From an uncultured Oxalobacteraceae bacterium (lineage in GTDB: Bacteria > Pseudomonadota > Gammaproteobacteria > Burkholderiales > Burkholderiaceae), in NCBI GenBank assembly GCA_946480015.1, contig CAMLIL010000001.1, positions 1 to 64,000 of the forward strand: a DNA stretch of 64,000 nucleotides, given 5' to 3'. The translations under genes were made by a program, and so were the position numbers. Below are positions 53,533 to 61,470 of this stretch, one piece after another. The stretch's first letter is position 1. Each line of letters starts with the position of its first letter. The notes under the pieces are model-generated. The model was not told the DNA's origin. It made no database searches and saw only the letters and a list, made by a program, of their open reading frames with translations.

Positions 53533-53689
53533 TGCTGGGGACTCCAGTTGGCGCTCGACGGCGCTCTGGTTCGGTGCTCCCGGCACTCATTTGATTTAAC
53601 ACGCCGCAGCGTGGGCACTTGATATTCAACTTCGTGTATTCACCTTCGGCCAGTTTTTTGTGGCAGCCACCACAGCGGATTTCTTTCAT
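53459..53689 (-). CDS. com: Com-family zinc-finger regulator
   Basis: A 76-residue Mu Com-like protein. Four cysteines (IRCGGCHKKL and IKCPRCGVLN; positions 6, 9, 25, 28) form the zinc finger. The first ~60 residues are the conserved part; the C-terminal ~20 overlap dam in another frame. Mu Com binds the com-mom mRNA and opens the mom ribosome site; here the overlapped target would be dam. That role is by analogy. Confidence 0.85.
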   Translation of the reverse strand: MKEIRCGGCHKKLAEGEYTKLNIKCPRCGVLNQMSAGSTEPERRRAPTGVPSSDQSHHSVARRQAPLGRQADPAVP

Positions 53690-53813
53690 TTAACGCCCTG
53701 TGCTAAGATTCCGGCCCTCTGATCAGAGTGGCAGAGCCTTGGTTTGTGCGCAGGTTTAGGCTGCAATCGGACGGTCGGCAAGGTGTTGACGCACCATGCC
53801 GATCGCTCTGTTC

Positions 53814-54020
53814 TTAGAAGCTGGTCGGCTGCGGGACACCACGTGTCAGCGCCATATAGCGCCGCGCAGGCTCGCCAACACTGGCATCGCCCCCATCGTG
53901 GTACTCGAATACGTGGCAAAACGACTTGCCGCTTCCACTGTCGGAAATCGGTGCGTCTTCATGCTGAGAGACTTCGTGCACGCCCGTTATTCGCGAAACC
54001 TTTTGCCGATCAGTCAGCAT
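53814..54020 (-). CDS. Small phage protein, 68 aa
   Basis: Start at 54020 (MLTDRQKVSRITGVHEVSQH) follows AAGGGGGA and overlaps the upstream gene by 11 bases; the open frame continues upstream but that part is a shadow. Hydrophilic, with GKSFCHVFEYHDGG in the middle. No family recognised. Confidence 0.5.
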   Translation of the reverse strand: MLTDRQKVSRITGVHEVSQHEDAPISDSGSGKSFCHVFEYHDGGDASVGEPARRYMALTRGVPQPTSF

Positions 54021-54276
54021 CGCCGTCCCCCTTGTTCTGGTTGGTGGCGGTGGGGTGAGCACGCTTATTGGCGTTGTACCAATCGCGGTATTCGAGGAAC
54101 ACTTTCCATCCGCCGTATGACTCAAGCAGACGGTTCGCCGCACGGTTACTCAGCAAGGCGCAGCTAATCAGCACGGTTGCGACGATGCAGACTCCACCGG
54201 CAACACATGAGACCGCGCCGACCCAGTAGATGATCTGGTCAAGCATTGCCACCGCCATCCCCATATTTCTCGTCAT
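54010..54276 (-). CDS. Small phage membrane protein
   Basis: An 88-residue protein with one or two closely spaced N-terminal hydrophobic segments (IIYWVGAVSCVAGGVCIVAT, VLISCALLS), then a charged tail (EYRDWYNANKRAHPTATNQN). A ribosome site AAGGAG lies 11 bases before the ATG; ATGs at codons 6 and 11 are alternatives. Size and topology would suit a holin/spanin-like or other accessory phage protein; unassigned. Confidence 0.55.
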   Translation of the reverse strand: MTRNMGMAVAMLDQIIYWVGAVSCVAGGVCIVATVLISCALLSNRAANRLLESYGGWKVFLEYRDWYNANKRAHPTATNQNKGDGDAD

Positions 54277-54369
54277 CTTCTATATTTCTCCTTTGATGAT
54301 GCGTTAAATGCCCGCTGACCGCGTGCAGTGATCAGGGTCCAGTTTGTCCAACAGCCTGCACAGCAAACA

Positions 54370-54603
54370 TCAGGTGCGGCGCCCTTCGGCACGCCCTCTG
54401 TTTGCCCTGCTGGAAATGGTCTCGGTGTCCGCGCCGCCAGTGGCGGCGTTGCCCACGCGGTCATAGGCAACGATGATGCGCCAAGCGCGCGCACTTCCAA
54501 CCGTGATCTCGGCCAGCATCCAGGCTGACGCCATCAGGTGAGCCGCCTGGCACACCACGAACAGACCCAGCAGCGATAGGCGCCGCATCAAATGCGCCTT
54601 CAC
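54370..54603 (-). CDS. Small phage protein shortened by an in-frame TGA
   Basis: A 77-residue product with a hydrophobic N-terminus (LSLLGLFVVCQAAHLMASAW) and the segment DRVGNAATGGADTETISSRA. After GRRT the frame meets TGA (54370-54372), but the same frame then continues CLLCRLLDKLDPDHCTRSAG to a TAA at 54304. That extension (CxxCRLLDxLDPxHC) is what related Mu-like prophage proteins carry after a GRRW-type segment, so the TGA looks like a Trp codon (TGG) mutated to stop. ATGA overlap with the gene upstream. Confidence 0.65.
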   Translation of the reverse strand: MKAHLMRRLSLLGLFVVCQAAHLMASAWMLAEITVGSARAWRIIVAYDRVGNAATGGADTETISSRANRGRAEGRRT

Positions 54604-55025
54604 AGATTGACGCCGGTCAGGATCTGCGCAGGGCGCCCTGGGGCAATCAGCGCCTTTGTGGCCAAATACTGCAGCGCCTGCTGAGTCGACTCCAGCCCGA
54701 GGTCCACGAACGTTAGACGCGGATCGTTCACGATCTCGAAGAAGTCCTGCACCAGCTTGTCGTCGCTGGCCTTGATCGCCACGCGCTCGGTGACGGTGAA
54801 CAGCAGCTTGAACTGGACCGGCGAGACCTTGGGCGCAGCCGCTGGTGGCGCCCCAAACGTTGGGTTCTCATCAATAAGCGTGCAATGCCATCCCACCTCG
54901 ACAGGCGAGTCAAGCGGTAGCTTGTACTCCAGCGCCCCGGTCTCGTTGGTCGATACGGAAACGCCTTCGGCGAGCGCTGTTCCGTACCCAATGACCGCGC
55001 CATCCTTCACAAATACAGACTTCAT
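54600..55025 (-). CDS. Phage tail-region hypothetical protein
   Basis: A 141-residue protein; start at 55025 (MKSVFVKDGAVIGYG) follows GGAGGAG. The N-terminal ~60 residues are strand-rich; the C-terminal half (VQFKLLFTVTERVAIKASDD, KLVQDFFEIVNDPRL) is helical, a pattern seen in small proteins encoded with tail fibres of Mu-like prophages. Function unassigned; a tail-fibre accessory is likely from position. Confidence 0.6.
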   Translation of the reverse strand: MKSVFVKDGAVIGYGTALAEGVSVSTNETGALEYKLPLDSPVEVGWHCTLIDENPTFGAPPAAAPKVSPVQFKLLFTVTERVAIKASDDKLVQDFFEIVNDPRLTFVDLGLESTQQALQYLATKALIAPGRPAQILTGVNL

Positions 55026-55026
55026 C

Positions 55027-55290
55027 TTAGAACTCCTCCAGAACAGAAACAATTGAGTTCACGCCAACACTGTTGGTGATCGTGACGGTTTGGCCCAAGC
55101 CAACGTAAAGGGTGACCGAACTATTTGCATTGCCAGTGGACGGCAGCGCTATCGCCACAATTCCATTGATGGTGGTCGTCCCCGAAGTCCCGCTAATGTT
55201 CGCGGAGCTGACGTTCAGCTTTGCGGCCAGCAACGCGGTGTACGTCAGCGTGCCCGAAGACGCAACCGTGCCAAGAATTCCTGTTGCCAT
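55027..55290 (-). CDS. Phage tail-region protein, 87 aa
   Basis: An 87-residue protein of beta-strand character (LTYTALLAAKLNVSSANISG, VTLYVGLGQTVTITNSVG) rich in Ser, Thr, Gly and Val. The ATG at 55290 follows AAAGGAAAG. It lies between the large fibre gene and the previous small gene, one base from the next start. Probably part of the virion tail decoration; not recognised. Confidence 0.55.
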   Translation of the reverse strand: MATGILGTVASSGTLTYTALLAAKLNVSSANISGTSGTTTINGIVAIALPSTGNANSSVTLYVGLGQTVTITNSVGVNSIVSVLEEF

Positions 55291-55303
55291 GACTTTCCTT
55301 TCG

Positions 55304-57022
55304 TTAATTGATCTGACGGCGCCCGGTGTTGGCCAATTGGATGCCGTTCAGGATGGCCTGGTTGCCTACCACGGACATGCGTTGCCCCGGTATCGTGCTA
55401 CCAGTTGCGTCTATCGATACTGGTTGTGCAAAGCCCTGGCGTAGTGTTGCGTTGCCTGTGATCTGAACAGGCACGGCACTGCTACTGGCCGCGCTTGCGG
55501 AGGCCACACCGATAGGCGTAGAGGCTTGACGGTAGAGGCAGCGACTTTCGACTGTGACGGTTGTAGGCGCCACCCCGACCACCATGAACGTCACCGCGCC
55601 GGCCGGCGCAGTGGCGAACACGGTAGGTATCAGGCGCGTTCCATTGTTGCCGGAAACGCAGGCGACGGATATATCCGCAAGATATGGCGTGATCGCGGAG
55701 GCCGTATATTTGAACGTTTTCAGCACTGAGCCGTTTCCGGGGTACATGCCAATCGCATCGTTGCCAACGGGGATGAGAACTGGCGCCAAGCCGCTTTGTC
55801 CGGTCATGATCACATTGCCCGTCGTCCCGGTACCGGCGAGCTTCGCGCCGGCCGGTGTCAACACAAAGGCCGAGATGCCGTGAGAGACCGTGCCACCGAC
55901 AAACGTAAGGAAAACGTTGCCGCTGGAGAGCAGCACCGGGTTGCCCAGCGTGACAACATACGCGCCCCCTGTATCCAGATCTATGATGGTGGCACCTTGT
56001 TGGACGCCTGCGGCGTTAAAGATGTAGACGAACGGGATGAAGGTCGCAGCCGAAACCTCGGCGACCATCCACCCGCCGTTCTGAAGTGCAACGGCACGCA
56101 GCTGACCGAGGCCGCTCACCCGAGTCCGCCCGCTGATGGTCGCGCCTTGCTGAACACCGGCTGCGTTGAACGTCAGGAAGCGGGCTGTGGTGTTGAGGCC
56201 GTCAGACGTGGAGCAGGCCATGCCGAAGCCACCGCCGGTCAGCTGGACAAGACTCGTGGTGCTGGAGGCTGGTCCCGCACCGGCGGTAGGTGCAATGACC
56301 TGAGCAACCGCGCGCACGACCGCGCCGGCCGGCGTGAACACGCCCAAATGTGGCACCTGGGTTGCGCCCGAGACCATATCGGCCGCCATCGCAAAGTTAC
56401 CGTTCGAGAGCGCAAGCAAGGCCAGTACCATGTACGAGCCGGTGCCAACCTGCGTCCCGCTGCCAAAGCGCGTTGTCGCCACAGTCACCGCGCCATTGTT
56501 ATCGTAGACGGTGAAGTACGTGTTATACCCGGCTGCCTGGCTGACGCTGGCAAGGACAAAGCCGCCGCCAGTCAGCGCACATATAACGACCCCTGTGCCG
56601 CTGCTGTTCACCGGGCCATTGGTAGGAGGAGCGATCACGCCGCCGACAGGGTCCGTGATCATGAAGACCGAGTTATAGGGTGCGCTAGAGTTGCTCCAGG
56701 TATGCACCACGTTGCCGTTGGACAGACGCGCGCTCTGCGCATCGTTCAACACATAGGCCGACTGCGACGAGACCAGGGCGTTGGTCGCCGTCGGTGCCAG
56801 CAGCATGCCAACGGCCGCAGCTACTGCGGACAATGGCCGGAGGGCTGCTCCGGTCGAGAGTTTGGACGGGTCCATAGCCCAATAAGCGGAACCATCGGCG
56901 CCCTGGACCAAGATGTCGCCTTGCTGGACGGCCTCGCCCGCAGTTACCGTCGTTGTGATTGCCGGCGTCGCGGACGATCCGCCGACGCCGGAACTGCTGC
57001 CGCCAAATATAGTACGTGCCAT
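55304..57022 (-). CDS. Phage tail fibre-like protein
   Basis: A 572-residue protein. The N-terminus has a short collagen-like/phage attachment start (GGSSSGVGGSSATPAITTTV, TAGEAVQQGDILVQGADGSA). The body is made of repeated strand blocks with recurring FNAAGVQQGATI (twice) and LSNGN/LTGGGF motifs, suggesting a beta-propeller or beta-prism receptor-binding region. The end (NQAILNGIQLANTGRRQIN) looks like a trimer base. Position after gp48 and composition support a tail fibre; no catalytic motif seen. Confidence 0.65.
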   Translation of the reverse strand: MARTIFGGSSSGVGGSSATPAITTTVTAGEAVQQGDILVQGADGSAYWAMDPSKLSTGAALRPLSAVAAAVGMLLAPTATNALVSSQSAYVLNDAQSARLSNGNVVHTWSNSSAPYNSVFMITDPVGGVIAPPTNGPVNSSGTGVVICALTGGGFVLASVSQAAGYNTYFTVYDNNGAVTVATTRFGSGTQVGTGSYMVLALLALSNGNFAMAADMVSGATQVPHLGVFTPAGAVVRAVAQVIAPTAGAGPASSTTSLVQLTGGGFGMACSTSDGLNTTARFLTFNAAGVQQGATISGRTRVSGLGQLRAVALQNGGWMVAEVSAATFIPFVYIFNAAGVQQGATIIDLDTGGAYVVTLGNPVLLSSGNVFLTFVGGTVSHGISAFVLTPAGAKLAGTGTTGNVIMTGQSGLAPVLIPVGNDAIGMYPGNGSVLKTFKYTASAITPYLADISVACVSGNNGTRLIPTVFATAPAGAVTFMVVGVAPTTVTVESRCLYRQASTPIGVASASAASSSAVPVQITGNATLRQGFAQPVSIDATGSTIPGQRMSVVGNQAILNGIQLANTGRRQIN

Positions 57023-57032
57023 TGATTCCCCT

Positions 57033-57365
57033 TTAATCTTCGTAACCGTGTACGCGCACCGTTACAGTCGCTGCGCTGGCAAATCCCACGAGTACCTCGC
57101 CAGGCCCCATGGTTACCGCCGTATTGTCAATTCCACCGCCAGCACCGATAACTAGGTCGGGCGGCTCGAACCAATCCGCATCCGTAGGCAGGGCCGGCGC
57201 CGCATAACCGGGCGGACAGATAGCCAGTCGAATGGTCACGGAGTTGATCAGATCGCGATTGATCAGCCGGATATTTCCCGATGCGACTTTACCGGCGGGC
57301 ACCGTGTAGATCGGGGTGTATGTTGCAGCGCCCAATGCGGCCTTGCCCAGAAGTCCGTTTGCCAT
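57033..57365 (-). CDS. Phage tail-region protein, 110 aa
   Basis: A 110-residue strand-rich protein (YTPIYTVPAGKVASGNIRLI, DSVTIRLAICPPG-like block, VTMGPGEVLVGFASAATVTV). The pattern of a cytokine-like 'PAGK' strand repeat is common in small phage fibre/head decoration proteins. It abuts the next gene by one base, in the fibre cassette. Confidence 0.55.
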   Translation of the reverse strand: MANGLLGKAALGAATYTPIYTVPAGKVASGNIRLINRDLINSVTIRLAICPPGYAAPALPTDADWFEPPDLVIGAGGGIDNTAVTMGPGEVLVGFASAATVTVRVHGYED

Positions 57366-57725
57366 TTAGTTTTGCCCCATGAAGTAAAGCCTGCCTTTTG
57401 GAAGTGTCGTTTGTACGTATGACGCCACGAACGCGCGCGCCCACGCGGTGTTCACGATCTGCAAGCTGTCGTCGCCAGCCGCAGCCGTCGGCGCCTTCGG
57501 GGCACCGGTAAGGTTCGGCGAGTTCAGACCTGCGAATATCTGGGTCAGCGCATTGAGGAGCTGCGTCGACGAGGCGCTGCTCAGTGGAATGCCGGCCGCC
57601 TCGATGACAGTGGCGATTTCCTCCTGGACCGCGTTGAGAAATGCGGCCGTGACGGCCGTTCCCTGAATGCCATTGAACGGGTCACCGTCGTGAAATTGGT
57701 GATCGGGGCTTGTGATTCGTTGCAT
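57366..57725 (-). CDS. Phage tail fibre N-terminal-like protein
   Basis: A 119-residue protein: FHDGDPFNGIQGTAVTAAFL, NAVQEEIATVIEAAGIPLSS, then SLQIVNTAWARAF. Such NAVQEEI...LSSASSTQLLNAL segments are typical of the virion-attachment part of tail fibres in Mu-like and P2-like prophages. Here it is a separate short gene directly after gp48 (3-base gap). Confidence 0.65.
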   Translation of the reverse strand: MQRITSPDHQFHDGDPFNGIQGTAVTAAFLNAVQEEIATVIEAAGIPLSSASSTQLLNALTQIFAGLNSPNLTGAPKAPTAAAGDDSLQIVNTAWARAFVASYVQTTLPKGRLYFMGQN

Positions 57726-57728
57726 GTG

Positions 57729-58262
57729 TTAGTCTTCCAGGTCGACGAAGGAATAGGCTGCTTTAACGCTTTCGAGCCATGCGCGCACCTGGCTCTTGTC
57801 TGCGGCCGATACGATCTGGCCGCCCTGGCGAATCCGGACGCGCCAGTACCATTGCACGGCGGTGGTGTTGTACAGCCGATCACCGCAGACGTTCGTGCCG
57901 GCGAAGAAACCGCGCGGCTCGTCAATGAAAACTGTGTAACCCGCCTGTTCCAGCAGGGTCTGGAAATACTGCTTGGACAATCCACCGGTCTGCATGACCT
58001 TGGCGGTCAGCCTGGCTTGTCGCTGCGCGATGGTATTGGCCGTGATCAGCCCCTCGTCGGGAAGGCCATAGACCCGCTCCCAGTCCGGAAGTAGCTGCAC
58101 CGCTGTGCGTGGGTCCAGCTCCAGGAGCAGGCCCGCGACGCTGGCCTGGTACGCGTCCAGTTGCTTGCCTTCCGCGCTCAATTCGGCTGTCAGCTGCGGC
58201 GCGGCCTTGTCATAGGCCACCGCAGGCAGCAGCAACTTCAGGTAGTCGACATGGGCGCTCAT
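57729..58262 (-). CDS. Tail protein, DUF2313 (Mu gp48 / YmfQ-like)
   Basis: A 177-residue protein of the DUF2313 family: LLPAVAYDKAAPQL, LELDPRTAVQLLPDWERVYG, ITANTIAQRQARLTAKVMQT and GGLSKQYFQTLLEQAGY. It is a structural baseplate/tail component in Mu-like phages. Overlaps the baseplate J gene by ATGA. Confidence 0.9.
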   Translation of the reverse strand: MSAHVDYLKLLLPAVAYDKAAPQLTAELSAEGKQLDAYQASVAGLLLELDPRTAVQLLPDWERVYGLPDEGLITANTIAQRQARLTAKVMQTGGLSKQYFQTLLEQAGYTVFIDEPRGFFAGTNVCGDRLYNTTAVQWYWRVRIRQGGQIVSAADKSQVRAWLESVKAAYSFVDLED

Positions 58263-59314
58263 GACAGGACCACCGTGCCCAGGGACGCCAGCTGGATGTG
58301 GGTGGCGTCGACCAGCGTGACAACGCTGGCGGCCGGGCTGGTCAGCGTCACATCGGTCACCCCCGGCACGTCGGTGATGCTTGCAAGGATACGGCTGCGC
58401 ATGACCGAGTCGCCTGGCTGCAGCCCGGCGATATAAGCTTGCAGCACGGTCTGGACGATTGCCTGCACGTCCGCCAGCAACACACCCGAGACGGCCACTG
58501 TCGCGGCGACGTTCACAGGCACCAGGGTGGCCGTCAGCACCTGGCAGTCTCCGCCGGCCGGATTGACCGCCTCGATATACGCCTTGACGCTGTTCTGCAG
58601 GGCCTGCGTAGCGGGACCGCCGTTTGACAGGATTGCCACGTCAACGGTCCCCAGGCCGCGCCGCAGCGGATAGCACCAGGCGGAAGTGACACCAGGCACC
58701 TCAAGCGCCCAGCGCCGGTAATCGTACTTATTGCCACCTGCGGGAGGATGACGCAGACGATCCAGCAGGCGCGCCAGCAGCGCCGCGCTGGTTTCGATAT
58801 CGGTGCCGGTGGTCATACTGGCGATCGCGGCCGTCGACGACACTCCGGCCGGCGAAGCGGTCAAGGTCAGCAAGGTGCCGGCCACCTGGTTGCCGGCGAA
58901 GCCGGCGGTGGATGCCTGGGCGGCCAGTGTGACCGTGCCGGCAGCGCCGATGGTGCCGGCGGCGGTGGTAACGTAGGCGCTGCCGTCGAGCGCCTTGGCC
59001 TCGACGCCGGCATTAATCGGTGCGCCGACGGTACCGTTAAAAGTGATGCTGCCCGTGGCGGCCGTCGCCGCCTTCTTGGCCATGCCGTAGAGCGACGCAT
59101 ACTGCAGCAGCACGTCATCGTCGGCCGTGTCGGGAAATATCTGGCGCACTGTCCAGGCCAGGTATTGATACAGCCCCTCGATGGCCGCTGCGGTCGCGTT
59201 CGCGCGCAGCCGGAAATCCGAGTCTGCGCCAACCACGGTCTGCGGGTTCTGGTTGACCAGGTCGCGCAGGATTGCGTCGCGGATCTGTTCGTAGGTTTGT
59301 ACTGGGTAGCTCAT
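58259..59314 (-). CDS. Baseplate J-like protein (Mu gp47)
   Basis: A 351-residue baseplate wedge protein. YEQIRDAILRDLVNQNPQTV at the start, LYQYLAWTVRQIFPDTADDD, and the J-family repeats (GTAGA-type strands and SAWCYPLRRGLGTVDVAILS) are characteristic. Forms the baseplate with gp45, gp46 and gp48 equivalents. Confidence 0.93.
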   Translation of the reverse strand: MSYPVQTYEQIRDAILRDLVNQNPQTVVGADSDFRLRANATAAAIEGLYQYLAWTVRQIFPDTADDDVLLQYASLYGMAKKAATAATGSITFNGTVGAPINAGVEAKALDGSAYVTTAAGTIGAAGTVTLAAQASTAGFAGNQVAGTLLTLTASPAGVSSTAAIASMTTGTDIETSAALLARLLDRLRHPPAGGNKYDYRRWALEVPGVTSAWCYPLRRGLGTVDVAILSNGGPATQALQNSVKAYIEAVNPAGGDCQVLTATLVPVNVAATVAVSGVLLADVQAIVQTVLQAYIAGLQPGDSVMRSRILASITDVPGVTDVTLTSPAASVVTLVDATHIQLASLGTVVLS

Positions 59315-59327
59315 GGTCGTTCGTTAG

Positions 59328-59714
59328 TTAAATGACTTTGAGGGGCAGCTGGAAGCTGGCGACCTCGCCGGTCACGGCGGTCAGTTGGATGGCCAGTTGC
59401 AAGCGGCCCGCCTTGGTCGCGTCCTGGACACGCTCGACCGTAATAGCGATCTCCTCGGCACGCCCATCATCCAGGAGCGGCTTTAACGCGGCCTCGGCAT
59501 ACTGCTTCGCCAGCACGGTGACGCGCGCGACATCCTTTTCGCGCTGTAGCTCATGCAGCCGGCTGCCAAGTGCCGAATCGGCCCAATAGCTGCCCAGAGG
59601 CGTCATCAGACGGACATATGCGGCGTTGGCCAGGCCGGCCAGCGGGTCGCGCACGGGCGCGCCCTGGCTGAGCTTGTAGTCGCTGCTGAGAGGATCAATG
59701 TAAATGTCCATCAC
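59328..59714 (-). CDS. Phage GP46 family protein
   Basis: A 128-residue baseplate protein similar to Mu gp46 and T4 gp25-like proteins: MDIYIDPLSSDYKLSQGAPV, YVRLMTPLGSYWADSALGSR, LHELQREKDVARVTVLAKQY. Overlaps gp45 by ATGA. Confidence 0.92.
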   Translation of the reverse strand: MMDIYIDPLSSDYKLSQGAPVRDPLAGLANAAYVRLMTPLGSYWADSALGSRLHELQREKDVARVTVLAKQYAEAALKPLLDDGRAEEIAITVERVQDATKAGRLQLAIQLTAVTGEVASFQLPLKVI

Positions 59715-60334
59715 ATCGCCTTGTCGGGAGTTGGGCTGCTGCCGTGCTTGTGCGCGTTGTATGCGGTGCGCATCCCCGCCATCGACTTGCCGCCCTGGTC
59801 CTTGATGTCGCCCTGGGCCGTGACGCCCTGTGCCACGCTCACGTTGCCCTGGGTGCTGATATCGCCCTGGTTCGAGATATCGCCGTCGACGACCAGGTCG
59901 CCCGTCATGTGAGTGGTCGGCGTGTCGATCGTGACGCCGGACGTATTCGTCACGGTCACCGGCAGGCCGGCACCGTTAATGACGACGCCTCCGCGCGTCA
60001 AATAAACGGACTGGCCTTGATCGTCGTAGATCGCCACTTCGCCGTCCTTCAGCGCCTTGAGACGGTAGGTGACATGCTCGCTCGCGATGATGATGCCGTG
60101 GGCCGTCTTGCCGCCGACCGGCAGTACGATCATCTGTGCGCCCGCCAGCGGGACCGAGGTAAAGCCATAGTGCTGCATCAGCTCGTTGTCCTGCAACTGC
60201 TCGCCGGCCAGGCCATCGGCCTGCACCAGCTGGATTGGCGGGGTGCTGTCAATGGCGGTCAATACCGCCCGGAAGGCCGTCCGTACCCGTCCCATTGCCT
60301 TGTCTATCGCGCGCTGGATCATGTCGCGGCTCAT
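59711..60334 (-). CDS. Baseplate assembly protein V (Mu gp45)
   Basis: A 207-residue spike/baseplate protein. Start at 60334 (MSRDMIQRAIDKAMGRVRTA) overlaps gp44 by ATGA; the longer frame is a shadow. The oligonucleotide-binding N-domain is followed by VLPVGGKTAHGIIIASEHVT and a C-terminal run of repeated strands (GDISNQGDISTQGNVSVAQG, VTAQGDIKDQGG) that builds the triple-beta-helix needle. Confidence 0.93.
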   Translation of the reverse strand: MSRDMIQRAIDKAMGRVRTAFRAVLTAIDSTPPIQLVQADGLAGEQLQDNELMQHYGFTSVPLAGAQMIVLPVGGKTAHGIIIASEHVTYRLKALKDGEVAIYDDQGQSVYLTRGGVVINGAGLPVTVTNTSGVTIDTPTTHMTGDLVVDGDISNQGDISTQGNVSVAQGVTAQGDIKDQGGKSMAGMRTAYNAHKHGSSPTPDKAM

Positions 60335-61470
60335 TTGACGTCCTCGAAGGTGATGACCTCGCCGGTCACGGTGTTCTTGCCACGGCGGTGCTTGTTCTTG
60401 TGCGGGTGGGCCTCGACCACCCACACGCCGTCTTCTTTGAGGGTAAGTTCGGTCGTCGTGCCATAGCCGCGGCTGCGCAAGAACTTGCGCCCCATGAGGA
60501 AGAAGACGGCATCAACGCCGAGTGCATCAGAAATCACGCGGACCCGCTGGCCCGGCTGCCAAAGCTGACCGTTCCCAGGCTCGCCCGGCGCATTAATGCG
60601 ATGCCCCTTGACTGATATTTGCAACTCGAAGCCCTTTAGGCGGGAGTCGCCCATCAGCTTGGCGGCGCGCTCCTGGCACAGCTGGGTGGTGTCGGTTTCA
60701 TGGTCGACGACGATCTTCGGCCGCGCCCAGGTGATGCCGGTGTCCTTGGCTGCCCCCTTCAAGTTGTGCTTGCCGCCTTCGGTCTTGGTGGCGTGGGTCT
60801 GGCCCAGCACCGTGATCTCGGAGAACCGGTCTGCGATGTTCTCCTCCGACGAGATGCTCTCCACGTTGCCGCCATCAACGTTTGCGGTCAATACCGCGAC
60901 CGGAGGTGTGCTGTAGTCCGGACCGCCGACGATCAGGGTGCCGTCAGGATCGAACCACGGCCAGAGGCCCTCGGCTTCGGCTGCATTGCGCAAGACCTCC
61001 CAGGCGGTGTCGCCCGGCTCGACATTGACTTTCTCGCGGGCCACGCCTGGCGCTGTCGTCTGCAAGCGAATCTTGCTGATCCCCAGTGGGCGCACGATCG
61101 ACGTGATGATTTCGCGCAGCGTGCTCATCTTGCGAACAAAGATCGGCGCCGAGCAGTCCACCAGCTGCGCCGCCAGATCGCGGCCGGATAGCTGGAACGT
61201 GTTGGCACCCTTCTTCAGGGTGCGCTTGATGCTATCGATCCGACCGGTCAGTGCCAGATCAGGTCCCACTTTCACCTGAATTTCTGCGCCTGCCTTGACG
61301 TTTTCCGGCAAGACGCGGCCCTTGGCCGATACCGTAAATTGCCAGGCGTCGGCCGGAATCAGCAGATCGGAGTCGATCTCGTAGGCTTCCCAGGTGGAAT
61401 GCGCCAGGCCGCCGATAGTCAGCGACACGGCCTCGTTCTCCAGCGTGGTCGGATCACTTGGCATACGCAT
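60331..61470 (-). CDS. Phage baseplate hub protein (Mu gp44 type)
   Basis: About 379 residues; ATG at 61470 follows GGGAG, and 61464 is an alternative. Motifs: WEAYEIDSDLLIPADAWQFT, GRIDSIKRTLKKGANTFQLS, GRDLAAQLVDCSAP and EGLWPWFDPDGTLIVGGPDY. This is the hub protein at the tail tip. It overlaps gp43 by 17 bases. Confidence 0.92.
   Translation of the reverse strand: MRMPSDPTTLENEAVSLTIGGLAHSTWEAYEIDSDLLIPADAWQFTVSAKGRVLPENVKAGAEIQVKVGPDLALTGRIDSIKRTLKKGANTFQLSGRDLAAQLVDCSAPIFVRKMSTLREIITSIVRPLGISKIRLQTTAPGVAREKVNVEPGDTAWEVLRNAAEAEGLWPWFDPDGTLIVGGPDYSTPPVAVLTANVDGGNVESISSEENIADRFSEITVLGQTHATKTEGGKHNLKGAAKDTGITWARPKIVVDHETDTTQLCQERAAKLMGDSRLKGFELQISVKGHRINAPGEPGNGQLWQPGQRVRVISDALGVDAVFFLMGRKFLRSRGYGTTTELTLKEDGVWVVEAHPHKNKHRRGKNTVTGEVITFEDVK

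Noticed and set aside
53814..54143. 109-codon form of the small phage protein
   Set aside because: The first 41 codons overlap a better gene in another frame; the ATG at 54020 has a good ribosome site and the usual short overlap.
54370..54372. TGA as a selenocysteine codon followed by CLLC
   Set aside because: No SECIS-like hairpin was recognised and homologous proteins, as I know them, have Trp nearby; a nonsense mutation is simpler.
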